A DNA stretch of 64,000 nt from Clostridiales bacterium UBA7568 (lineage in GTDB: Bacteria; Bacillota; Clostridia; Oscillospirales; CAG-272). The position numbers and the translations under genes were made by a program. Location of the stretch: positions 128,331 through 192,330 of the forward strand of contig DLLG01000004.1 in NCBI GenBank assembly GCA_002479075.1. Direction: 5' to 3'. Below the pieces are notes generated by a model. It saw only the letters and a list, made by a program, of their open reading frames with translations, was not told the origin of the DNA and searched no databases. Below, in pieces: positions 22,798 through 30,572 of this stretch (its first letter is position 1; each line of letters begins with the position of its first letter).

Positions 22798-23321
22798 TGA
22801 AAAAGGATATTATTCTCATCTTCGCAGTTGTTCTTATAATCGCTTTGCTCATAAGCGGGACGGAATTTCAGTCCGTTGAAGAATACTATCTGACGCACGC
22901 CGAGGATATAAAGCCGGGCGACGAGACGGTTTTTGTTTCGATCGACTGCTCGGACATTCTCGCGCATTACGAAAAGCTCGATAAAAGCCTTGCGGAGAGC
23001 GGGTTTGTCCCGCAGGACGGGATAATCCTTGCAAAAACGGAATACGTTCTGCGCGAGGGGGACACGGCTTTCGACGTTCTCCTTCGCATTACAAGATACA
23101 ATAAAATCCATATGGAATATCAGGGCGCGGACAAGACCGCGTTCGGAAGCGTATACGTCAAGGGCATAAACCATATCTATGAATTCTCCTGCGGTGCGCT
23201 TTCCGGCTGGAGATATAAGGTCAACGGAGAGTATCCGGACGTCGGCGCTTCCAAATACGCCCTTTCGGACGGAGACACGGTCGAATGGGTATATGTTTGC
23301 GATATGGAGGGCGGAAAATGA
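22797..23321 (+). CDS. DUF4430 (transcobalamin C-terminal-like) membrane-anchored protein
   Basis: 174 residues. An uncleaved N-terminal anchor helix (about 5-20), a helical spacer, then DUF4430 from about residue 80: LREGDTAFDVLLRITRYNKI....... FGSVYVKGINHIYEFSCGALSGWRYKVNGEYPDVGASKYALSDGDTVEWVYV in broken form, with the hallmark SGW.Y.VNG and L.DGD.VEW. This beta domain caps the ligand in animal intrinsic factor. ATG overlaps the toroid stop (TGATG) and its own stop overlaps the EcfT start, so the products are made together. Confidence 0.85.
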   Translation: MKKDIILIFAVVLIIALLISGTEFQSVEEYYLTHAEDIKPGDETVFVSIDCSDILAHYEKLDKSLAESGFVPQDGIILAKTEYVLREGDTAFDVLLRITRYNKIHMEYQGADKTAFGSVYVKGINHIYEFSCGALSGWRYKVNGEYPDVGASKYALSDGDTVEWVYVCDMEGGK

Positions 23322-24211
23322 ACGGAATTTACGGAAAATTCGCCTCTCTCCATCCGCTTCCGGCGGCTCTGCACCTGCTTTTTGTCATCTTTATAACGAT
23401 GTTCTCGCAAGACCCAGTCGTGCTTGCGGTCTCGCTTGCCTGTGGGGTGGCTTTTCTTTGCACGCTCCAACCGGCAAAGCGGTCGCTCTCGGACTTCGGC
23501 TTTTATCTTTCGCTTTTTTTACTCATAACGGTTACAAACCCGCTCTTTTCTCACGACGGCGTAACCCCGCTCTTCTTTATGAACGGAAACCCCGTCACCC
23601 TTGAAGCAGTTCTTTACGGAGCGGACATTGCGGCGATGATGATCTCCGTGCTCATCTGGTGCAAATGCTTTTCCGTCATTATGACGACGGATAAAATACT
23701 GTTTCTCATCGGCGGGGCGGCTGAAAAACTGTCGCTTGTGCTTTCGATGTCGCTTCGGTTTATCCCGCTTATGAAGAGAAAATGGCGGCAGATAAAAAAT
23801 GCGCAGGTTGCGCTCGGATATTATTCGGAAAAAGGGCTTGTGGCAAAACTGACAAGCTCCTTTCGCGTTTTTTCCGCGCTTGTCGGTCTGTCGCTTGAAA
23901 ATGCGGCGGAGAGCGGAATGGCTATGAGAGCAAGAGGCTACGGAGCGGGAAAAAGAACAAATTACAAGCTGTATAAATTCGCCGCGGGAGATGTGGCGTT
24001 TGCGGCGTTTACAATCGTTTTTGCGGCGTTTTCGATTTTCGGGATGACAAAGGGCGCCTTCTCGTTTGACTTTTATCCTCGTGTATCGGCGTGCGTCGTA
24101 TCGACGTCGAATGCCTGGTTTATCCTCGCCTTTGCCGCACTGTCCTTTGCGCCTTTTATTTTTGAGATTACGGAGGCTTTGAAATGGAAATACTTACGCT
24201 CAAAAATCTGA
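23318..24211 (+). CDS. ecfT: ECF transporter transmembrane component EcfT
   Basis: 297-residue membrane protein of the CbiQ/EcfT family, which links the substrate-binding S component to the ATPases. About five to six membrane helices; the coupling region shows SLRFIPLMKRKWRQIKNAQ (about 157-175) and the conserved ARG motif SGMAMRARGYGAG (about 205-217). ATG overlaps the DUF4430 stop (ATGA), and its last 28 bases overlap the ATPase gene. Confidence 0.9.
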   Translation: MNGIYGKFASLHPLPAALHLLFVIFITMFSQDPVVLAVSLACGVAFLCTLQPAKRSLSDFGFYLSLFLLITVTNPLFSHDGVTPLFFMNGNPVTLEAVLYGADIAAMMISVLIWCKCFSVIMTTDKILFLIGGAAEKLSLVLSMSLRFIPLMKRKWRQIKNAQVALGYYSEKGLVAKLTSSFRVFSALVGLSLENAAESGMAMRARGYGAGKRTNYKLYKFAAGDVAFAAFTIVFAAFSIFGMTKGAFSFDFYPRVSACVVSTSNAWFILAFAALSFAPFIFEITEALKWKYLRSKI

Positions 24212-25830
24212 GCTTTTCATATCCGGAAAGCGACAGAAAAGCGATTGAAAATGTTTCGCTCTCCGTGCGCGAGGGGGAGTTTATCGTTATCTGCGGAAGG
24301 TCCGGTTGCGGAAAGACGACGCTTCTGCGCCTTCTGAAAAACGAGCTTGCGCCAGTCGGCAAAAGAGAAGGGGAGATACTTTTCTGCGGCAAAGCAATGG
24401 ATGAGGTCGATGCGAGAACGTCGGCAAGGTGCATAGGCTTTGTTGCGCAGAACCCGGAGACCGGAACGCTGACAGACAAGGTCTGGCACGAGCTTGCCTT
24501 CGGGCTTGAAAATCTTGGCTGTGACCCGGATGAAATGCGCCTGCGCATCGGCGAGACGGCAAACTATTTCGGGATAAACACGATGACAGAGAGAGAAACG
24601 GCAACGCTTTCCGGCGGGCAGAAACAACTTCTCGCCCTTGCCGCTGTTATGACGCTTTCTCCGAAAGTTCTGCTCCTCGACGAGCCGACCTCGCAGCTCG
24701 ACCCGATTGCAGCGTCCGGCTTTATAAACACCCTGCAAAAGATAAACCGCGAGCTCGGGATGACAGTCATCCTCTCCGAGCATCGCCTTGAAGAGGTTTT
24801 CCCGATTGCGGATAGGGTCGTCGTTATGGATGGGGGGAAGATTGCCTGCTCGGACGAGCCGGAAAAGGTCTGCGGGGCGCTTGCAAAAAGCCCCATATCC
24901 GCGGGATTTCCGTCCGCGGCAAGGATTTTTTCGGGTCTGGAAGGACGCGGAAAGTGCCCGCTTACCGTGCGCGAGGGGCGGGAATTTCTCTCATCGTTTG
25001 AAAAAAAGAGCCTGCCGATTGAAGAAAAAAGCCGACCTGACGAGGTTGCTTTTTCGATGAAAAACGTATGGCAGAGATATGAAAGAAATTCGCCTGATAT
25101 TCTCAAAGGGGCGGATATTGAAGTCCGTCGCGGGGAGATATTCTCCCTTCTCGGCGGCAACGGCAGCGGAAAAACCACGCTGCTTTCCGTCATTGCCGGA
25201 ATTGAAAAGGCATACAGAGGAAAAATCACGATTCTCGGAAAGAACATAAAGAAATACGGAGCCGAGCTTCACCGCGGCACTGTCGCAATGCTGCCGCAGG
25301 ACGTATCGACCGTTTTCATAAAAAATACCGTGCGTGACAACCTTTTTGACATCTGCCGCGCTGTCGGTTGCGGAAAAAATGATGCAGAAAAGAAGATCGC
25401 CGACATCTGTGCCGAGCTTTCGATAACGGAGGTTCTCTCCCGTCATCCTTATGACCTTTCGGGAGGAGAGGGGCAGAGAGCGGCGCTTGCGAAAATACTT
25501 CTCACAGAGCCGAAAATCCTGCTTTTGGACGAGCCGACAAAGGGCATCGATGCTTTTGCGAAACAGACTCTTATGGCAATTCTCCGCCGTCTTTCGGAAG
25601 GCGGGGTGACGGTACTCATCGTCACGCACGACACGGAATTTGCGGCTGAAATTTCGGATAGGTGCGCTATGCTCTTTGACGGAAAAGTGATTTCTCCCTC
25701 CTGCCCGCAGAGATTTTTCGGAAAAAACAATTTTTATACAACTTCGGCAAGCCGTATTTCAAGAAGAATATTTGAAAATACAGTAACGGCGGAGCAGGTT
25801 ATCGCTCTCGGAAAAGAGGAAATCGGATGA
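24184..25830 (+). CDS. ECF transporter ATPase, two ABC domains fused (EcfA-EcfA')
   Basis: 548 residues with two complete nucleotide-binding domains. First: Walker A GRSGCGKTTLL (about 38-48), signature LSGGQKQ (about 142), Walker B LLLDEPTSQLD. Second (from about residue 290): GGNGSGKTTLL, LSGGEGQRAALAK, LLLDEPTKGID and a switch histidine in IVTHDTEF. Powers uptake by the S component through EcfT. Separate EcfA1/EcfA2 genes are also common; the fusion fixes one heterodimer-like unit. Begins inside ecfT after GGAGG. Confidence 0.93.
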   Translation: MEILTLKNLSFSYPESDRKAIENVSLSVREGEFIVICGRSGCGKTTLLRLLKNELAPVGKREGEILFCGKAMDEVDARTSARCIGFVAQNPETGTLTDKVWHELAFGLENLGCDPDEMRLRIGETANYFGINTMTERETATLSGGQKQLLALAAVMTLSPKVLLLDEPTSQLDPIAASGFINTLQKINRELGMTVILSEHRLEEVFPIADRVVVMDGGKIACSDEPEKVCGALAKSPISAGFPSAARIFSGLEGRGKCPLTVREGREFLSSFEKKSLPIEEKSRPDEVAFSMKNVWQRYERNSPDILKGADIEVRRGEIFSLLGGNGSGKTTLLSVIAGIEKAYRGKITILGKNIKKYGAELHRGTVAMLPQDVSTVFIKNTVRDNLFDICRAVGCGKNDAEKKIADICAELSITEVLSRHPYDLSGGEGQRAALAKILLTEPKILLLDEPTKGIDAFAKQTLMAILRRLSEGGVTVLIVTHDTEFAAEISDRCAMLFDGKVISPSCPQRFFGKNNFYTTSASRISRRIFENTVTAEQVIALGKEEIG

Positions 25831-26507
25831 GCGGAAAAAAGAAAATTTTGCGCTTTGCAATCCTGCTTTTTGCCGTGCCGGCTGTGATAATAATCGGAAC
25901 GCTTGCGGCGGGGAGCAGGGCATACGTCTGGCTTTCCATCTGCGTTGCAGTCCTCTCCTGCGTGCCGTTCTTTATCGCGTTTGAGAAAAAAAGCGGCACG
26001 GGAAGAATGCTGATACTGGCTGTTATGGTCTCGCTTTCGGTGCTCGGAAGATTTGCTTTTTCCGCCCTGCCGCATTTCAAGCCCGTGACGGCGATAGTTG
26101 TCATAGCGGGGATATATCTCGGCGCGGAATCGGGCTTTCTCTGCGGTGCGCTTTCAGCCGTGCTTTCGAATATCATTTTCGGGCAGGGCCCGTGGACTCC
26201 TTTTCAGATGTTTTCCTGGGGACTGATCGGCTTTTTGGCGGCAATAACGTCGCCGCTACTGAAAAAAAGCAAGCTCGCGCTTGCAATCTACGGAGTATTC
26301 TCCGGAATATTGTTCTCTCTGCTTATGGACGGCTTCTCGGCTCTGTGGGCGGAAGGGACGTTTTCGCTTTCAAGATACGGAACGTTTATAGTTGCGGCTT
26401 TGCCGGTGACAGCGGTATATGCGGTTTCAAACGTTATATTTTTGCTTGCGCTGTCTGCCTTGATGGGCGAAAAGCTGGAGAGGATAACAAAAAAGTACGG
26501 GATATGA
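25827..26507 (+). CDS. ECF transporter S component (substrate unknown, possibly corrinoid)
   Basis: 226 residues, six predicted helices. The central part reads PHFKPVTAIVVIAGIYLG.....GALSAVLSNIIFGQGPWTPFQMFSWGLIGF, with the SN-IFGQGPWTPxQM motif that I associate with predicted cobalamin-type S components (CblT/CbrT-like). That assignment is from memory of the family and fits the intrinsic-factor-like genes upstream. Overlaps the ATPase gene by 4 bases; last gene of the five-gene operon. Confidence 0.8.
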   Translation: MSGKKKILRFAILLFAVPAVIIIGTLAAGSRAYVWLSICVAVLSCVPFFIAFEKKSGTGRMLILAVMVSLSVLGRFAFSALPHFKPVTAIVVIAGIYLGAESGFLCGALSAVLSNIIFGQGPWTPFQMFSWGLIGFLAAITSPLLKKSKLALAIYGVFSGILFSLLMDGFSALWAEGTFSLSRYGTFIVAALPVTAVYAVSNVIFLLALSALMGEKLERITKKYGI

Positions 26508-26509
26508 TG

Positions 26510-26538
26510 TTGACACGGCGCGCACAATAATATATAAT
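26510..26538 (+). promoter_or_regulatory. promoter of the acetyltransferase gene
   Basis: TTGACA, 17-base spacer, TATAAT, starting right after the S-component stop codon. Confidence 0.88.
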
Positions 26539-26574
26539 CGGTAAAAAATCATAAAAATCAAGGGAGAAAAGAAA

Positions 26575-27195
26575 ATGAGCGAACGCGAAAAAATGCTTGC
26601 GGGGAAAATATATGACCCGTTTACGGAAGGTCTTCCCGATGAAAGAACAAGGGCGCACGTCCTTTGCAAAATGTATAACGAGACGACCGAGGTCGATACG
26701 GAAAAAAGAGAAGAGATTCTTGCGGAACTTATGCCTGATCGTGCCGACGGAGTATACCTTCAGGGACCGATATATTTTGATTTCGGCAAGAATATAAAAA
26801 TGGGCAAAAACAGTTATGCAAACTTCAATTTTACAGCTCTTGACATATGCGAAATAACGATCGGCGATAATGTTTTCATCGGGCCGAACGTATCGCTCCT
26901 GACGCCCAAGCACCCGCTTTGCTGGCAGGACAGAAACCCTTATTTAAGCGAAAAAACAGGAAAAACCACGGACAAAGAATACGGTGCGCCGATAACCATA
27001 GGCGATAACTGCTGGATAGCCGGCGACGTTACGGTTTGCGCGGGAGTTACAATCGGCGAAGGGTGCGTCATCGGCGCAGGGTCTGTCGTCACGCGTGACA
27101 TTCCGGCAAACAGCCTTGCGTTCGGCAATCCTTGCAGAGTATCGCGCAAAATAACGGAAGCGGACAGGCTTGAAAATCATCCGGAGCTGTTCTGA
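26575..27195 (+). CDS. sugar O-acetyltransferase (maltose/galactoside acetyltransferase family)
   Basis: 206 residues; left-handed beta-helix trimeric enzyme that moves an acetyl group from acetyl-CoA to a sugar hydroxyl. N-terminal MLAGKIYDPFTEGL module, hexapeptide repeats (IGDNVFIGPNVSL, IGDNCWIAGDVTVCAGVTIGEGCVIGAGSVVTRDIP in pieces) and the catalytic histidine in TPKHPL (about residue 109). Substrate not known; such enzymes often act on incoming sugars. Own promoter, AGGGAG site. Confidence 0.92.
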   Translation: MSEREKMLAGKIYDPFTEGLPDERTRAHVLCKMYNETTEVDTEKREEILAELMPDRADGVYLQGPIYFDFGKNIKMGKNSYANFNFTALDICEITIGDNVFIGPNVSLLTPKHPLCWQDRNPYLSEKTGKTTDKEYGAPITIGDNCWIAGDVTVCAGVTIGEGCVIGAGSVVTRDIPANSLAFGNPCRVSRKITEADRLENHPELF

Positions 27196-27298
27196 AAGGT
27201 AAAAACGGGCGAAAGCGCGCAAATGTTAATATCCGTTGCTTGTGTTGGCGGACAGTTTCCTGTATAATGACGGTGCAACCGAAAGGAGAGTGACCGAA

Positions 27299-27808
27299 AT
27301 GCTAAGTGAAAATATAAAAATAATCAGAAAATCAAAAGGACTTTCACAGGAGGAGCTTGCCGAAAGACTGAACGTCGTCCGGCAGACGGTTTCAAAATGG
27401 GAGCAGGGGCTTTCTGTTCCCGACGCCGATCTGCTCGTTTCAATCTCGGAGGTGCTCGGGGTACCCGTCAGCACCCTGCTCGGAGAGACCGCAGCGCCTG
27501 CGGCGGAGGACGACCTGAAAATAATTTCCGAGAAGCTCGAAAACATAAATCTGCAGCTTGCGCAGAGAAAGACGGCGAGAAGAAAAACGCTTCATTGGCT
27601 CTTTTTTGCGACGGGAGTGCTTGTCGCAGTTGTTTTCGCCGCACTTGCCGTAATGCAGAGTCCGTATCTCGGCTGGGATTACAGCGACCCCGAAACGGCT
27701 GTTTTCGGCGCGGGGTTTCACGTCTTTGAATATCTTTTTGTAAGGCTTGCGCCGATTGTGTTTATCGGAGCCGCCGTCGGATTTTTTCTCACGAGGGGAA
27801 AGAGATAA
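27299..27808 (+). CDS. XRE-family HTH regulator with two membrane helices
   Basis: 169 residues. HTH_3 domain at residues 1-60 (IRKSKGLSQEELAERLNVVRQTVSKWEQGLSVPDADLL), a short coiled segment, then two hydrophobic helices (about 98-118 and 145-165). Membrane-tethered regulators of this layout are common in clostridia; targets are unknown. ATG at 27299 with GGAG ten bases upstream; a TTGTGT-17-TATAAT promoter precedes it. It is the last gene of normal composition before the AT-rich island. Confidence 0.85.
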   Translation: MLSENIKIIRKSKGLSQEELAERLNVVRQTVSKWEQGLSVPDADLLVSISEVLGVPVSTLLGETAAPAAEDDLKIISEKLENINLQLAQRKTARRKTLHWLFFATGVLVAVVFAALAVMQSPYLGWDYSDPETAVFGAGFHVFEYLFVRLAPIVFIGAAVGFFLTRGKR

Positions 27809-27848
27809 CCTCGTTTACCGAAGCGGAATCATTATAAATGAAGTGAAT

Positions 27849-27954
27849 TGTTGTCGTAGCTGCAAATGATGTTACGGGAGTCTGTGTTGCTGACGATTTC
27901 TTGTCTGGGCCGTTAGGTGCCGGTGTTAGAGAAGGCTTGATTCTGATATTTGGT
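27849..27954 (+). pseudogene. 3' remnant of a polymorphic-toxin (Rhs-type) gene
   Basis: After an in-frame TGA, an open stretch encodes VVVAANDVTGVCVADDFLSGPLGAGV and on to IFG then stop. Alternating small and hydrophobic residues with DVTG..VADD resembles the C-terminal end of Rhs/polymorphic toxins. Only about 34 codons remain and the upstream part is absent, so it is a relic. It is followed directly by an immunity-type gene, as in intact cassettes. Confidence 0.45.
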
Positions 27955-27976
27955 TAGTTTGAGAAAGGAAGCATTT

Positions 27977-28227
27977 ATGTGGGAGATAATTCACACTAAC
28001 GTCGAAATATTGAAGTTTATGGAGAGTGTATGTTGTTTTCACGATAGTTGTATAAAAAAATAAGTTACATAAGTGGGGCATATGTTGGTGAAAACCTTTC
28101 AATGCATCCCTTGAATGATCGTAGAGTTTTGCGAGTTGTAATTCAACGACAATACGAAAAGAACTCAATGATAGAGATGGAATTTCAAGGATTAAAAACT
28201 CGGTACTTCGATAATTGGCATATATGA
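27977..28227 (+). pseudogene. immunity-type gene broken by a frameshift
   Basis: ATG 27977 (after AAAGGAAG) opens 28 codons ending ..CCFHDSCIKK and a stop at 28061; the next frame continues without gap as SYISGAYVGENLSMHPLNDRRVLRVVIQRQYEK...MEFQGLKTRYFDNWHI to 28227. The break is at a run of seven A (28054-28060); eight would restore one 83-residue frame. The pattern FHDSC.K..SY.SGAYV...LSM.P.NDRRVLRV..QRQ is familiar from small proteins beside toxin genes. Either a decayed gene, a sequencing slip, or rarely a slippery site. Confidence 0.6.
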
Positions 28228-28237
28228 GGTGAAAAAA

Positions 28238-28543
28238 ATGAGTAGAAAATTTGAAGCCAAGATTTGCTGGTTATCTGAAACACAGGGTGGACGCAAAGAC
28301 ATTCCGCTTGGCGATAAATATGCACCTATAATAAAATTAACTAAAACGCAGCATAAATCGAATGATTTTTGGAGTGTGTTTGTTTTCAATAAAAAGAAAA
28401 TTAGCAGAAATGAAACACTCTCCAATATGGAATATTTATCTGATAATGCACCAGATAACCTTTCTGTAGGTGTGGAATTTGTGCTATATGAGGGGTCTAA
28501 AATGGTTGCTAATGGAATTGTTTTGCGTGAAATTATGTGTTGA
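28238..28543 (+). CDS. small protein resembling the C-terminal barrel of EF-Tu; immunity candidate
   Basis: 101 residues; ATG at 28238 with GAGGTG five bases upstream. GRKDIPLGDKYAPIIKL at the front and MEYLSDNAPDNLSVGVEFVLYEGSKMVANGIVL at the end follow the layout of EF-Tu domain 3 (RHTPF..YRPQ ... PG..F.I.EGG..V..G.V). Clostridial genomes carry free-standing proteins like this; function unknown to me. In this island it sits between a toxin remnant and an intact toxin tip, so an immunity role is possible. AT-rich, unlike flanking genome. Confidence 0.6.
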   Translation: MSRKFEAKICWLSETQGGRKDIPLGDKYAPIIKLTKTQHKSNDFWSVFVFNKKKISRNETLSNMEYLSDNAPDNLSVGVEFVLYEGSKMVANGIVLREIMC

Positions 28544-28687
28544 GGATAGGCAAACGCTTATAGCGTAAACACTATTTCTGTTTCAGCAAGCATCTTCTTT
28601 TTAGGAGAAAAGGCAAATTGTTGGAACATTCCAACTCTCTTGAAGGTTTCAGGAATATTCCTAACAAGTTTTGCCTTTGTGGTATCA

Positions 28688-28864
28688 CAAAGGCGATGCT
28701 TGCTGGCGAATACCACTAGGAAAATTTCCGAAATCTTTCGGTTATCGAGTGTTTGCAAGCTATAAAAGGTTTCGGAAATTTCCAATTGCAATAGGTATAA
28801 TCTTTATTCTAATGGCACGCAGTATTATCTTGTAAAGAACCTGCAAGGCGATGTAACACAGATA
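28688..28864 (+). repeat. 177-bp direct repeat, copy 1
   Basis: Nearly identical to 30165-30341 (offset 1,477; only a handful of differences). It contains a long hairpin (28719-28783) and then the first codons of an Rhs core (YNLYSNGTQYYLVKNLQGDVTQI). The two copies bracket one toxin-immunity cassette. Confidence 0.9.
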
Positions 28865-28918
28865 CGCAGCGTCTATGGAACCGTTCTGGTAGAATACGCA
28901 TATGACGCGTGGGGCAAT

Positions 28919-29722
28919 GTGCTTGATATAAGCGGCACGTACGCATCGACGCTTGGTCAGAACAACCCCATACGCTATCGCGGATATTATTACGATTCAG
29001 AGACGAGCTTCTATTATGTATCCAGCCGTTATTACGATCCTGAGATCGGTCGGTGGATTAATGCAGATGGTTATGTTTCAACGGGGCAAGGTGTCCTTGG
29101 AAACAACATGTTTGCTTACTGTGGAAACAACCCTGTAAACAGAGTTGACCACACAGGACAATTTTGGAGTGAAATTTGTAATTTTGTCAAAACTGCTGTT
29201 GCCGAAATTGGATATGCCATAGGGCTTATGTCTCCTGCATATGCAGGCTGTGGCGGAATGGCTATTGTGGATGGCCCATTACCTTTCGGTGATATTATTG
29301 CCTTAGCAGGAGCCGCGGTGATAACTGTTGGTGCAATAGGATATGGAATTTATCAAGCAGCGCAAGCTCCAGCTATTTCTATCCCTAAGGTAGAAGAAAA
29401 AACTGAAGAAATACCTGCACCTCCGCCTACTCCAACAGTAATTTATAGATATGGAGGAACAAATCCAGGAAATCTAACACCGAAAGCCAAAGACAAATAT
29501 ACAGGCTTATCATTCTCTACTGTTCCGATGCCTGGTGCAGCAATGACAACAATTGAGGCACTTAATGCAACAGGTGTGGTTTATGCTGTTCAAGATGGAC
29601 CTACCCACGTAAGTGTACGACCAGTAGGCGCACCAATGGAAGCTTGGATAAATGCAGGTTCCAGTTCAATTTGGACACAAGCTGTTAAATCGGTTGTCAT
29701 TAAATGGGATGGAGGGTACTAA
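28919..29722 (+). CDS. Rhs/YD-repeat core fragment with a C-terminal toxin domain
   Basis: Homology starts at about 28792, where the frame is open with no start codon; GTG 28919 is the first usable one. The Rhs core end is textbook: IRYRGYYYDSETSFYYVSSRYYD, then PEIGRWINADGYVS....NMFAYCGNNPVNRVDHTG. After it come a glycine-rich hydrophobic pre-toxin region and a C-terminal domain of about 95 residues (VIYRYGGTNPGNLTPKAKD....HVSVRPVGAPMEAWINAGSSSIWTQAVKSVVIKWDGGY). Full Rhs proteins are several-fold larger and secreted; this is an orphan tip that would need recombination into a complete gene. Toxin activity unknown. The immunity gene follows by 2 bases. Confidence 0.75.
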   Translation: MLDISGTYASTLGQNNPIRYRGYYYDSETSFYYVSSRYYDPEIGRWINADGYVSTGQGVLGNNMFAYCGNNPVNRVDHTGQFWSEICNFVKTAVAEIGYAIGLMSPAYAGCGGMAIVDGPLPFGDIIALAGAAVITVGAIGYGIYQAAQAPAISIPKVEEKTEEIPAPPPTPTVIYRYGGTNPGNLTPKAKDKYTGLSFSTVPMPGAAMTTIEALNATGVVYAVQDGPTHVSVRPVGAPMEAWINAGSSSIWTQAVKSVVIKWDGGY

Positions 29723-29724
29723 GC

Positions 29725-30117
29725 ATGGTAGATATTACAGAAATTATGGATATGCTCGATTGGCATATGTCCCCTGAAATTCAACTCGAAGGAATATCTC
29801 TAGCAAGAAATATAGAAACAATTATTCCATTTATACAACCGCTAACACCAAAACACAATAAAAACGTATGGGGAAATTGTGCTGTTATCATTTCAGAAAG
29901 AAGCGACGAAGAAATTAAGCCTCATTTACCTGAAGTGTTAGAATGGTTGCAAGATATGAATTGGCCGGGGGCTTTTTGTATCCTAGACAGGTTAAAAAAT
30001 TACTCGGACAAGAATTCTATTCTTAGCGCAATAAGCATTTGCATTCAAAAGGCAAAGGATTGCAATGATGAAATTTGGGAAGATAATTTATTAACGCTTC
30101 AACGGATGCTTTTATAA
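29725..30117 (+). CDS. immunity protein, DUF5071-like
   Basis: 130 residues, helical, acidic. The C-terminal half carries LPEVLEWLQDMNWPGAFCILDRLKNYSDK...SAI, the W-P-G-A....RL pattern of DUF5071 immunity proteins. ATG 29725 with GGAGGG ten bases upstream, 2 bases after the toxin stop: the standard toxin-immunity arrangement. Expected to bind and neutralise the toxin domain just upstream. Confidence 0.75.
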   Translation: MVDITEIMDMLDWHMSPEIQLEGISLARNIETIIPFIQPLTPKHNKNVWGNCAVIISERSDEEIKPHLPEVLEWLQDMNWPGAFCILDRLKNYSDKNSILSAISICIQKAKDCNDEIWEDNLLTLQRMLL

Positions 30118-30164
30118 TTGAGTAAGGGTTTGGAACTATCCCAACAAGTTTGCGTTTGGGTGAC

Positions 30165-30341
30165 CAAAGGCGATGCTTGCTGGCGAATACCACTAGGAAA
30201 ATTCCCGAAATCTTTCGGTTATCGAGTGTTTGCAAGCCATAAAAGGTTTCGGGAATTTCTAATTGCAATAGGTATAATCTTTATTCTAATGGCACGCAGT
30301 ATTATCTTGTAAAGAACCTGCAAGGCGATGTAACGCAGATA
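30165..30341 (+). repeat. 177-bp direct repeat, copy 2
   Basis: Second copy of 28688-28864. The Rhs frame it starts (YNLYSNGTQYYLVKNLQGDVTQI) runs into unrelated AT-rich sequence and stops within about ten codons, so any following core has been lost. Differences from copy 1 include a compensating base-pair change in the hairpin stem (30204 with 30253). Confidence 0.9.
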
Positions 30342-30518
30342 GGTCTAAAAATTGCAATTGCAACGCTGAATTGAGCAATGAGAGATGCGAGTAGAATTTT
30401 GTTCAACTCTGCAATTGCGTAAAATAATATTTGAATCGCAGTACAGTAGATTACACAATTCAAATGTTTAGAGCGCAAATATATATTTACAAAATAAAAT
30501 TTGTGAATAAAAAGGACA
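30342..30518. other. AT-rich sequence without a gene
   Basis: About 180 bases of AT-rich sequence with no plausible start plus ribosome site on either strand. Contains GCAATTGCAACGC and AACTCTGCAATTGCG words but no clear larger repeat. Confidence 0.6.
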
Positions 30519-30551
30519 AAGCCGCCGTCATTAGACAGCGGCTTTGCTGAT
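30519..30551. terminator. terminator-like hairpin
   Basis: AAAGCCGC pairs with GCGGCTTT around CGTCATTAGACA. It lies between the cassette region and the S24-type remnant; T-runs are weak on both sides. Confidence 0.5.
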
Positions 30552-30572
30552 TGTATTCAATAATACATCTAT

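Noticed and set aside
28558..28791. Minus-strand frame of 77 codons, with a sister at 30023-30268
   Set aside because: Both arise from the 177-bp repeat and its hairpin; neither has a ribosome site and the plus-strand Rhs reading explains the conserved part.
30118..30312. 64-codon plus-strand frame after the immunity gene
   Set aside because: Reads the repeat out of the Rhs frame, with no ribosome site.
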